Positions 1 through 5,757 of a stretch of DNA of 7,629 nucleotides are shown one piece after another. The position numbers and the translations under genes are program-made. Every line of letters begins with the position of its first letter. Position 1 is the stretch's first letter. The DNA lies in NCBI RefSeq assembly GCF_937873925.1, contig NZ_CALNAT010000131.1, forward strand, positions 1 through 7,629, written 5' to 3'. The notes under the pieces were generated by a model, which saw only the letters and a list, made by a program, of their open reading frames with translations, made no database searches and had not been told where the DNA came from. Source of the DNA: an uncultured Proteiniphilum sp. Lineage in GTDB: Bacteria > Bacteroidota > Bacteroidia > Bacteroidales > Dysgonomonadaceae.

Positions 1-269
1 AGATAACTAGTTTCCTTATTGGAGGTACCAATCATCATCCAATATTTTGTGATGATTTCATCTGTCATTCCAATCCCATTATCGATGATATATATACTGT
101 GTCTTTGAGGGTTATTGTCTGTGTTATCAAAAATTATAATGCAATTACGGGCATCAGCGTCGTATCCATTCTTTACCAACTCTATAATAGCGCCTTCGGC
201 ATTGGCGAAATTTTCTTGTCCAATGAGCCGTGCAGTACGTGCAGATACTGTAAATGGAATTTGGGCCAT
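1..269 (-). CDS. GHKL-family (HSP90/MutL/MORC-like) ATPase, N-terminal part only
   Basis: This gene reads leftward from an ATG at 267-269 and stays open for 89 codons to the window edge, so only the N-terminus is present. The three ATP-binding motifs of the GHKL fold are visible. The N-box ELVKNGYDADA is at residues 30-40, with E30 as the likely catalytic/Mg-side acid, N34 as the Mg ligand, and D37/D39. The G1 box IDNGIGM is at 62-68. A GTSNK motif at 81-85 matches the third motif (GxSxK) of MutL, MORC and HSP90-like proteins rather than classical sensor kinases. The opening (FTVSARTARLIGQENFANAEGA) resembles large stand-alone ATP-binding proteins seen in accessory regions. It lies 135 bp downstream of mobC on the same strand, after an AT-rich gap with its own promoter-like element. 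It is therefore probably cargo and not a transfer gene. The ATPase fold is confident; the biological role is unknown because the effector part lies outside the window. Confidence 0.88.
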   Translation of the reverse strand, partial: MAQIPFTVSARTARLIGQENFANAEGAIIELVKNGYDADARNCIIIFDNTDNNPQRHSIYIIDNGIGMTDEIITKYWMMIGTSNKETSY

Positions 270-287
270 AAGAATATAATTATTTTG

Positions 288-295
288 CAAAGATA
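288..295 (-). promoter_or_regulatory. Bacteroidetes -7 promoter element (TATCTTTG) for the GHKL gene
   Basis: On the minus strand TATCTTTG fits the Bacteroidetes sigma consensus TAnnTTTG exactly, and its downstream edge is 18 bp before the ATG at 269. No convincing -33 TTTG is seen 19-21 bp upstream. The gap between mobC and this gene (270-404) is AT-rich and shows no clear stem-loop terminator after mobC, so read-through from mob remains possible. Confidence 0.45.
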
Positions 296-404
296 GCATT
301 TTCTTTGAACATAGTTGATATTTGAGTGAGTAATTAAATTTCGTAAAAACCTAATTATGTGTCTGTTTGCCGTGTTTCTTTTAATCAATTTTCTCTATCT
401 TTTA

Positions 405-2375
405 TTATATTATCCTCTCTAATTCTTCCTTCACAATTGTTAAAACATCTTGCTTTACCTGCCAATAATTCAGGTCAATTTCTTCCTGCATCCGATCAAT
501 TCCATCAGGATCAGTGAAATTTACAATTTCAGGAATCTTTTTATAAGCTTTTGTTTCTGCGGAAACTATTGCTTGACTTACTACGATTTCACAATGGAAT
601 ATTTTCTGTTCAATACGTTCCCCAAAATTATCCGATACTGCACCTACAAACATCCCTTGAGTGAGGTTGCTAATTTTAGATGCCGGAATCAGGGAATCCA
701 ACTGCGTATTGACGGAAGTTGTTTTTTCCTGTTGGTTGATCGTCATTGAATGTCTTTTCTGCAATACTTTCCCAAAACGTTCCGACAGGTTTTTAGCTGT
801 ATCTCCCACCACTTGTCCGCTAAAAATATTTCCCACCGTATTTTGAATTACTTTCGATTCCTTATCGCCGTAATCACGGATCAACTGAGAAAAATCCTGA
901 AATCCCAAACAAACGGCAACCTTATTGGAACGGGCTGTGGCAATCAGGTTATCCAATCCACGGAAATAAATGGTAGGCAGCTCATCAATAATAACCGAAC
1001 TTTTCAATTTCCCTTTTTTGTTGATCAGTTTCACAATCCTCGAATTGTATAAACCCAACGCAGCAGAATAAATATTCTGACGGTCAGGATTATTGCCCAC
1101 ACAAAGGATCTTCGGTTCATCGGGATTGTTGATGTCCAACGTAAAATCATCTCCCGTCATTACCCAGTATAGCTGCGGCGATATCATCCTCGATAACGGA
1201 ATTTTGGCCGATGCGATCTGTCCTTGCAACTGGTCTTGTGCACCTCCTTCCCAGGCGTCCATAAAGGGTGACAGGTAGTTCTCCAACTGCGGATAGGAAG
1301 TCAATATCGGAAATATATCGGTATACCGGCGATTTAAGAATTCAATGGCATGTGGAAACGTGCAATACTTTCCGTTCTTATACATTTTCAGGTACCAGAT
1401 AATGGCTGTCAATAAAATAATCGGTGATTCCACAAAGAAATCGCCTTGTTTCTGTATCCAGGTTTTGTTCAGGTTCAACATGATCGTATGAGCCGATTCA
1501 TAAGCATCCGCGATATCCGTCATAAATACCGGATTAATGGGATTACATCGGTGACTTCGCCTCGGATCATCGAAATTTATCACATAAAACTTCGGGGTTA
1601 CCGGATACTTGTCCGTGTTTTTCAGCAATGTATTGTATGCAATTTCCGATAGGTCGGGATATTTAAAATCGTAGCAATACAAGGCAAATCCCTTTTGTAT
1701 CTGCTGTTTGATGTAGTTATTCACTACCGCATACGATTTTCCCGAACCCGGTGTTCCCAACACAATGGAACCGCGGAAAGGATTCACCACATTGATCCAA
1801 CCCTTGTTCCATCTCTTTTTGTAATAAAACCGTGTAGGCAGATTAACCGAATACTCGTTTTCCATCAGACGTGTTTCCTGCATAAACGATTCATTATCTT
1901 TATTGAAAACATCTTCCATTAAGTTGTTTTTCAGCAAACGGCTCATCCACAATCCTGCCACCAAGAGGCATATAAAACCAACCGATACCATAAAAATGTA
2001 CAATCCTGCCGTAATGTTTTTAGGAAAGGATGATGTCAACACCCAAAAATTCAAAAAGAAAAGGGCTATCCCTAAACCCAACACCATCCATATCTTTGTC
2101 CAGGTAATGGTGTGGTTTTTAACTCCTTTCGTCCCCAGACACGATAATGCCAGAAATACCACACTGAACAGCTTTGTCCACAACGGGCGGTCGAAAAGGC
2201 CTGCCGTTTGTTGGAAATTTAACAGGATCTTGTCCAACACAATGATGGTTAGCTTCCATCCCTTGAGTGCTCCGTAGCAATACCAGTAACAATGAATAAC
2301 CACAAACAGGATACTGATGGCCCGCATGAATTCCATCACTTTTGCCAATCCCCTTAAATCGTCTTCGTGTTGCAT
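405..2375 (-). CDS. mobC: MobC, VirD4/TraG-type conjugation coupling protein
   Basis: This 656-residue membrane ATPase links the relaxosome to the type IV secretion channel (T4CP). The N-terminus carries about four hydrophobic segments (roughly residues 18-36, 66-82, 95-113 and 122-144), more than the two typical of proteobacterial VirD4 but usual for Bacteroidetes MobC. The cytoplasmic ATPase domain follows, with Walker A GTPGSGKS at 207-214 and Walker B VIIDE at 461-465. After Walker B, the segment ATARSNKVAVCLGFQDFSQL (about 479-498) looks like the conserved motif of TraG/VirD4 proteins, with Q493 in the motif III position. The start ATG follows the mobB stop by 16 bp, so mobC is the third gene of the mobA-mobB-mobC operon. 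The stop (TAA) is at 405-407. Length and motifs are intact and there is no sign of decay. Family assignment is very secure; the symbol follows the CTnDOT/CTn341 convention. Confidence 0.95.
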   Translation of the reverse strand: MQHEDDLRGLAKVMEFMRAISILFVVIHCYWYCYGALKGWKLTIIVLDKILLNFQQTAGLFDRPLWTKLFSVVFLALSCLGTKGVKNHTITWTKIWMVLGLGIALFFLNFWVLTSSFPKNITAGLYIFMVSVGFICLLVAGLWMSRLLKNNLMEDVFNKDNESFMQETRLMENEYSVNLPTRFYYKKRWNKGWINVVNPFRGSIVLGTPGSGKSYAVVNNYIKQQIQKGFALYCYDFKYPDLSEIAYNTLLKNTDKYPVTPKFYVINFDDPRRSHRCNPINPVFMTDIADAYESAHTIMLNLNKTWIQKQGDFFVESPIILLTAIIWYLKMYKNGKYCTFPHAIEFLNRRYTDIFPILTSYPQLENYLSPFMDAWEGGAQDQLQGQIASAKIPLSRMISPQLYWVMTGDDFTLDINNPDEPKILCVGNNPDRQNIYSAALGLYNSRIVKLINKKGKLKSSVIIDELPTIYFRGLDNLIATARSNKVAVCLGFQDFSQLIRDYGDKESKVIQNTVGNIFSGQVVGDTAKNLSERFGKVLQKRHSMTINQQEKTTSVNTQLDSLIPASKISNLTQGMFVGAVSDNFGERIEQKIFHCEIVVSQAIVSAETKAYKKIPEIVNFTDPDGIDRMQEEIDLNYWQVKQDVLTIVKEELERII

Positions 2376-2391
2376 ACCGGTTACTTTTTTA

Positions 2392-3624
2392 TTACAATTT
2401 GTTCTTTTTTTTCTTCTGTTTCTTTTTGGCGTGTTTCACTGCTTCATCCTCATAGTCCGATGGACTACTACCTGCCGATAGCAAACCAAAAAGACTTCCC
2501 AACAAGGAGCCTTTCCCTGAAAATACCGGTTTAAATGCCACGTTCTCGTTAGTATGCTGCGGTAATGACTGCACCATTGGTTCCCGTGGGTTGAACAGTT
2601 GATTGAACATATTCGCTGAAAACTCCTTGCCCAATCTTGAACCGTTAAATACCGCTTTTTCCTGATGGTCAATAAACGTGGTGCCGTAAATCCGTCCTTC
2701 GTTGTTAGTCCTGAATAACACACTGATATTGTTTTTTGCCAGCTCTTTCTCAAAACCCGATTGGGCAGGATGCGATTTCAACGCCGAAGCAATTGTATTT
2801 TTACTGCGTTCTTTCAACCCTTTTGCCTTAATCAGATCTGCCGATTTCTCGAAACGCTTTTCCAATGCTTCATAACCGACTGTTTTTCCAAAGGACGAAG
2901 CATTGATGGGATTTCCCATTTTTTCACCTTTGTCGTTCAATGCAGAATAAGTCAATCCCTTGTAGGGTTTCCCGTTCACTTCGCCGCGTACTTCTTCCAC
3001 ACCGATGCGGTATAGCGAAAGCAACGCTTTGTATTCGTTCAAACTTAAAAAATGATAAGTTCGTGCAACGGGACAGATCACGTTGGCAATTTGCCGTTTC
3101 AGGCCTCCTTCCCGATAATCCACCGGTTTCAACGGTAATCCTTCCTGATGTTGTTGTTTTTTTGCCGGGATCAGTTTATACTTTTGTTCCAATTCCCGGC
3201 ATATCTCCATCGATCTGCGGTGCTCGAAATTATGGTCTAATTTTTTTCCGTTTTCATCGATCCGCAAAGTGACGATGTGGATGTGTCTGCGTTGGATGTC
3301 CTCGTGTTTGTACACGATATACGGTTGGTTGCCGTACCCCATTTTCTGCATATACTCCTGTGCCATATCTGATAATTGGTCATTTGTAAGTTTATCCTTC
3401 GGATCGGGATTCAGGGAAATATGCAATACCGGCTTTTCGGTACGTTGATTGACAGCCAGGTACGGTTCAAACGAACGCATACAGCAGGAAATATCCCATT
3501 CTCCGTTTTTCGGCTCAATCATTCGGTTTGCCCACAGTACTTCAGCTTTTTCTTTATCCACTTTCTCCTGATTATAAGAAAGTGCACCGTAAGCCGAACT
3601 TCCCGAACTCATTTTTGCAACCAT
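2392..3624 (-). CDS. mobB: MobB relaxase (mobilization nuclease)
   Basis: This 410-residue relaxase nicks oriT and carries the strand into the recipient through a phosphotyrosine link. The N-terminus (MVAKMSSGSSAYGALSYNQEK) is the usual start of Bacteroidetes relaxases, with Y12 or Y17 as candidate nucleophiles. A second motif lies around H68 (LHISLNP). The metal-binding histidine motif is clear: H107-E-D followed by RRHIHIVTLRID, giving the HxH pair H114/H116. Residues 170-345 form the family-specific middle and C-terminal part. The protein ends in a lysine-rich tail (residues 397-410) that may bind DNA. The gene overlaps the mobA stop. Two ATGs are possible: M1 at 3622-3624, with GAGGAGAG directly upstream, and M5 at 3610-3612, which makes a classical ATGA overlap. 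M1 is preferred because relaxases of this family start MVAK(I/M). Confidence 0.95.
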   Translation of the reverse strand: MVAKMSSGSSAYGALSYNQEKVDKEKAEVLWANRMIEPKNGEWDISCCMRSFEPYLAVNQRTEKPVLHISLNPDPKDKLTNDQLSDMAQEYMQKMGYGNQPYIVYKHEDIQRRHIHIVTLRIDENGKKLDHNFEHRRSMEICRELEQKYKLIPAKKQQHQEGLPLKPVDYREGGLKRQIANVICPVARTYHFLSLNEYKALLSLYRIGVEEVRGEVNGKPYKGLTYSALNDKGEKMGNPINASSFGKTVGYEALEKRFEKSADLIKAKGLKERSKNTIASALKSHPAQSGFEKELAKNNISVLFRTNNEGRIYGTTFIDHQEKAVFNGSRLGKEFSANMFNQLFNPREPMVQSLPQHTNENVAFKPVFSGKGSLLGSLFGLLSAGSSPSDYEDEAVKHAKKKQKKKKNKL

Positions 3625-4037
3625 CTCTCCTCAAATTCCTGTGTTAGTTGAATAATTTGTTGGTTGATTTTCACCAATTCGAGGGTGGCTTTTTCCAGTT
3701 TATAAAGGAAGGCAAGTGCTTTTTTTTCCGAAAAATTGGATTTCAGTACTTTCACCACCTGGTTATAATTGACCCCAACACTCCTGAATTGGGAATAAAA
3801 TGAGGTCAGGCGCATGTAATAATCCATGGCTGCTTTATCTATTTTCACCACTTTTACCGTCCTGTTGAAGATGCACGCCGCAATAAAATGTGCTTTAACT
3901 TTCATGCCCGATTGCTCGAATAACGTCAAAAACCTGGCATGTTCCGTTGCATTGAAACTCACCGAATAGCGGAAAATGGCCGGGTTATCTTTTGGCTTCC
4001 GTCCGGCTTTCCAATGCTTTTTATTTTCTTGTTGCAT
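3609..4037 (-). CDS. mobA: MobA, relaxosome accessory DNA-binding protein
   Basis: MobA helps the relaxase recognise oriT and belongs to the small mobilization proteins related to MobC-type (PF05713-like) relaxosome factors. The frame is open up to an ATG at 4145, but I chose the ATG at 4035-4037 (142 residues, starting MQQENKKHWKAGRKPK). Family members start with this short basic, Gln/Lys-rich stretch, and an A/T-rich leader typical of Bacteroidetes starts lies just upstream. The longer version would also read through the 4104-4141 palindrome as an unlikely N-terminus. FRYSVSFNATEHARFLTLFEQSG, about residues 22-44, looks like a ribbon-helix-helix type DNA-binding region. The segment FYSQFRSVGVNYNQVVKVLK (about 95-114) is the conserved family signature, followed by a C-terminal helix. 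The first gene of the mob operon, it overlaps mobB by 16 bp and lies next to the candidate oriT. Confidence 0.9.
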   Translation of the reverse strand: MQQENKKHWKAGRKPKDNPAIFRYSVSFNATEHARFLTLFEQSGMKVKAHFIAACIFNRTVKVVKIDKAAMDYYMRLTSFYSQFRSVGVNYNQVVKVLKSNFSEKKALAFLYKLEKATLELVKINQQIIQLTQEFEERWLQK

Positions 4038-4103
4038 TACTGGTTGTTTAAAAATTAAAAAATTACGACTTCGGAGTACATTTTCCCCGTCCCGGGGCAA
4101 GTG

Positions 4104-4141
4104 ATTTTGAGCAGCGGAAAACATTCCGCGCTGCTCAAAAT
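4104..4141. repeat. Large inverted repeat, 13-bp perfect arms
   Basis: The arms are ATTTTGAGCAGCG (4104-4116) and CGCTGCTCAAAAT (4129-4141), with a 12-bp centre. An alternative pairing extends the stem inward: GGAA with TTCC around a loop AACA, leaving a two-base GC bulge. Both ends carry T-rich/A-rich flanks, but these form part of the stem, so the element does not look like a normal intrinsic terminator on either strand. It is probably a relaxosome or MobA binding site in oriT. It also lies in the mob leader transcript and could act there as RNA. Confidence 0.85.
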
Positions 4142-4150
4142 ACAACTTGC

Positions 4151-4169
4151 TATCCTGTTTGTCAGGATA
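4151..4169. repeat. Small inverted repeat containing the nic-like core
   Basis: TATCCTG (4151-4157) and CAGGATA (4163-4169) are perfect 7-bp arms around the loop TTTGT. The core TATCCTG therefore occurs on both strands. Only the plus-strand copy has the full CTATCCTG|pyrimidine context; the minus-strand copy reads TTATCCTG followed by A. Immediately beyond lie ATCCG (4171-4175) and CGGAT (4186-4190), a further 5-bp arm pair. Confidence 0.75.
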
Positions 4170-4247
4170 AATCCGTCCTGCCGTCCGGATTGGAAGAAGC
4201 GCCGCTGTTTACCTGTCTTGTGTTTTACGGCCTTTTCCTTTCCAATA

Positions 4248-4255
4248 CAAAGGTA
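4248..4255 (-). promoter_or_regulatory. Candidate mob operon promoter, -7 element TACCTTTG
   Basis: On the minus strand TACCTTTG fits the Bacteroidetes consensus TAnnTTTG exactly and points toward mobA. The upstream -33 region is poor (a GTTAAA-like stretch instead of TTTG). Transcription starting a few bases downstream would give a leader of roughly 200 nt that contains the oriT-region inverted repeats. This leader is unusually long for such an operon and could couple transcription to relaxosome binding. Confidence 0.45.
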
Positions 4256-4313
4256 TAAGGACTGATTATTATTTAACTCATTGTATAGTAAGACAATCAA
4301 TGCCATATCGATG

Positions 4314-4334
4314 CCAACCGCTGCCACGGGTTGG
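4314..4334. repeat. Short inverted repeat CCAACC/GGTTGG
   Basis: Perfect 6-bp arms at 4314-4319 and 4329-4334 flank a 9-bp centre, roughly in the middle of the intergenic region. It could be an operator for a dimeric regulator, but nothing else supports a function, and arms of this length can occur by chance. Confidence 0.35.
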
Positions 4335-4431
4335 AAAGCGGAAATTCGCTGTAGATATTCTCAATTTTTTTGTATTACGGATGTATTTCTGTGGCGACAG
4401 AATGAAGTAAATAGGGCTGGAAATAGGTGTG

Positions 4432-4535
4432 TATTGAATGATTGTTGTGCTGTTGTTTTGATGTACTGTTGTACTGAATGATTGACTTACTGTTGTATCG
4501 TTGTATTGACGTACTGATTGACCGACATACTGAAT
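4432..4535. repeat. Array of 13 degenerate 8-bp direct repeats (candidate centromere or operator)
   Basis: From 4432 the sequence can be cut into thirteen consecutive octamers with no insertions or deletions. The plus-strand consensus is close to TAYTGWTG. TACTGTTG occurs exactly at 4464-4471 and 4488-4495. TACTGAAT occurs at 4472-4479 and 4528-4535. Related units are TATTGAAT (4432-4439), TATCGTTG (4496-4503), TATTGACG (4504-4511) and TACTGATT (4512-4519). GACCGACA (4520-4527) is the most diverged. The array ends 87 bp before traA, whose product is ParA-like; the next gene encodes a small RHH-type protein. The strict period without length changes suggests a series of protein-binding half-sites and not simple slippage decay. 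The repeats are seen directly; the role is inference. Confidence 0.85.
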
Positions 4536-4622
4536 TACACACTTGTTTCTGCCCATCATTACAAAATTATTGATATGAAGAACTGCATCCGTAAAGAATT
4601 ACTCACATAAAAACGTATAGAC

Positions 4623-5402
4623 ATGAGAAAAGAACCCTTATTCGTATCCTTTTCCACCCAAAAAGGTGGGATCGGAAAAACCGCTTTGACGGTACTCACG
4701 GCAAGTTACCTGCATTTTGTAAAAGGTTTCCACGTCGGGGTGATCGATTGCGACTATCCGCAACACAGCCTGGGTGAAATGCGCAAGCGAGATAACGAAC
4801 TCGTTTTGAACAACGATTATTTCAGAGAACTGGCCATCCGGCAATACATGCAGCTTGGTGTCAAAACCTATCCGGTGGAAGAATGCACCGCTGAACAGGC
4901 ATTGCAACGGGCAGAAGTAATGATTCAATCTTCAGAGATACTTCCTGAGGTGATTTTCTTCGATTTGCCCGGCACATTGAACAGTCCTGGCGTTATCCGC
5001 ACGTTGGCGGCTATGGATTACATTTTCGTTCCCATGAACGCTGACCGTGTTGTGCTGGAAAGCACCCTGCAATATGCCGTGATGCTGTCCGATAACCTGA
5101 TCAAAAAGAATGTCGGCAACCTGAAAGCCATCTATCTTTTTTGGAATCTGGTGGACGGACGGGAAAAGACCCTGCTGTATACAGCCTATGAAAAAGTAAT
5201 CGGTGAATTAGGGCTGAACCTGTTAAAAACCTATCTGCCCGACAGCAAGCGTTTCCGGAAAGAAGTGTCCGACGAACGGAAAACCGTCTTTCGTTCCACA
5301 CTTTTTCCCGTCGACAAATCCCTGAGAAAAGGAAGTAATATACCTGAACTGACCGATGACATTTGTAAAATCCTAAAACTGAACCATTATGACCACGAAT
5401 AA
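4623..5402 (+). CDS. traA: TraA, ParA/MinD-family ATPase of the tra operon
   Basis: This 259-residue P-loop ATPase of the ParA class is the first gene of the tra operon. The deviant Walker A motif KGGIGKT is at residues 14-20, with signature lysine K14 and P-loop lysine K19. The A' motif VGVIDCDYPQHS follows at 38-49 (D42, D44), and the Walker B-like segment VIFFDLPGT at 110-118 has D114. There is no N-terminal helix-turn-helix, so it resembles the short type Ib ParA (ParF-like) proteins that work with a small RHH partner. The ATG at 4623 puts the P-loop at the usual distance from the N-terminus. The stop overlaps the next start by 14 bp, indicating translational coupling. Family knowledge suggests it positions the element DNA or the transfer apparatus; its exact role in Bacteroidetes conjugation is not settled. 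Confidence 0.92.
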   Translation: MRKEPLFVSFSTQKGGIGKTALTVLTASYLHFVKGFHVGVIDCDYPQHSLGEMRKRDNELVLNNDYFRELAIRQYMQLGVKTYPVEECTAEQALQRAEVMIQSSEILPEVIFFDLPGTLNSPGVIRTLAAMDYIFVPMNADRVVLESTLQYAVMLSDNLIKKNVGNLKAIYLFWNLVDGREKTLLYTAYEKVIGELGLNLLKTYLPDSKRFRKEVSDERKTVFRSTLFPVDKSLRKGSNIPELTDDICKILKLNHYDHE

Positions 5403-5757
5403 ACGCGAAGTGAGCGACATCAACGAAATATTACTGTTGTCCTCCATCCGGGGAAAAACAGCTGAAACGGGTAATGCCGGTAAACCCGGAACGTCTCCTG
5501 AACCAAGTAAGCGAACACGAACCACTTCCGTGGATTACGCATCCACTTTTCTTCAAAAGAACGAATTAAAATCAAGACAGAGTGTCTATATCAGCCGCGA
5601 TGTCTATAAAACCATATCCGAAATTGTACGGGTAATTGCCGGTAACGATGTAAGTGTGGGTGGATATATCGACAGTGTATTGATGCAACATTTGGAAACC
5701 CACAAGGACGAGATCAACGCTTTGTATAAAAAAGAAAGGAAGGATTTGATCGGATGA
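5389..5757 (+). CDS. DUF3408-type small RHH-like conjugal transfer protein
   Basis: This 122-residue protein occupies the traB/traC position of CTnDOT-like tra operons. The N-terminal half (to about residue 60) is polar and probably disordered, rich in Gly, Pro, Ser and Lys/Arg. The C-terminal half looks like a ribbon-helix-helix fold: a strand RQSVYIS at 63-69, a helix DVYKTISEIVRVIAG at 71-85, then VSVGGYIDSVLMQHLETH at 88-105 as the second helix. This is the typical pattern of DUF3408 proteins. It overlaps traA by 14 bp and the next gene by 4 bp (ATGA). A small protein with a disordered basic arm plus RHH, encoded directly after a ParA, matches the architecture of ParG or omega-type centromere-binding proteins. 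That functional reading is inference; the family assignment is fairly secure. Confidence 0.85.
   Translation: MTTNKREVSDINEILLLSSIRGKTAETGNAGKPGTSPEPSKRTRTTSVDYASTFLQKNELKSRQSVYISRDVYKTISEIVRVIAGNDVSVGGYIDSVLMQHLETHKDEINALYKKERKDLIG

Larger units (their letters stand above)
4104..4190 (+). other. Candidate origin of transfer (oriT) with IncP-like nic core
   Basis: CTATCCTG at 4150-4157, followed by T, matches the nic core of IncP/RP4-type origins (YATCCTG|Y). The predicted nick would lie between 4157 and 4158 on the plus strand. As in RP4, an imperfect inverted repeat (4104-4141) sits just 5' of the nic on the nicked strand, here with 8 bp between its right arm and the core. The position directly upstream of mobA agrees with mob operons of Bacteroides conjugative transposons, whose oriT lies next to mobA. 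If correct, the tra side enters the recipient first and the mob side last. The core match and the inverted repeats are seen in the sequence; the nic assignment is inference. Confidence 0.55.
4038..4622. other. Divergent mob/tra intergenic control region, no gene
   Basis: This stretch of about 585 bp separates the two divergent operons. No reading frame in it looks like a protein. It is packed with DNA structure instead. From left to right these are a GC-rich small inverted repeat (CCCCG 4085-4089 / CGGGG 4093-4097), the large palindrome 4104-4141, the nic-like hairpin 4151-4169, ATCCG/CGGAT arms at 4171-4190, a minus-strand promoter element at 4248-4255, CCAACC/GGTTGG arms at 4314-4334, and the octamer array 4432-4535. 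The last 87 bp before traA are AT-rich. No clear TAnnTTTG element for the tra operon was found in them, so the tra promoter remains unplaced. Confidence 0.85.

Noticed and set aside
182..388. Minus-strand frame of 68 codons overlapping the GHKL gene start
   Set aside because: It lies in another frame over the well-supported GHKL N-terminus and the AT-rich gap, with no recognisable protein features.
2436..2753. Minus-strand frame of 105 codons inside mobB
   Set aside because: It is a shifted-frame shadow of the intact relaxase gene. Its Arg/Trp/Ser-rich composition is typical of out-of-frame reading.
4038..4145. N-terminal extension of MobA to the ATG at 4143-4145
   Set aside because: The extra 36 residues are read through the oriT-region palindrome and do not resemble the family start. 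MQQENKK at 4037 matches the expected beginning.
4278..4559. Open frame on the minus strand giving a Gln/Thr/Ser/Asn-rich peptide
   Set aside because: Its composition is a by-product of the 8-bp repeats (three octamers equal eight codons). It has no plausible start context or family resemblance.
4575..4610. An 11-residue leader-like reading frame (ATG at 4575, TAA at 4608-4610) just before traA
   Set aside because: It has no runs of one amino acid and no alternative hairpins suggesting attenuation. A frame this short is expected by chance in AT-rich leader DNA.
4536..4622. tra operon promoter immediately upstream of traA
   Set aside because: No sequence fits TAnnTTTG with a properly spaced TTTG. 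The nearest candidates have mismatches, so no site is claimed.
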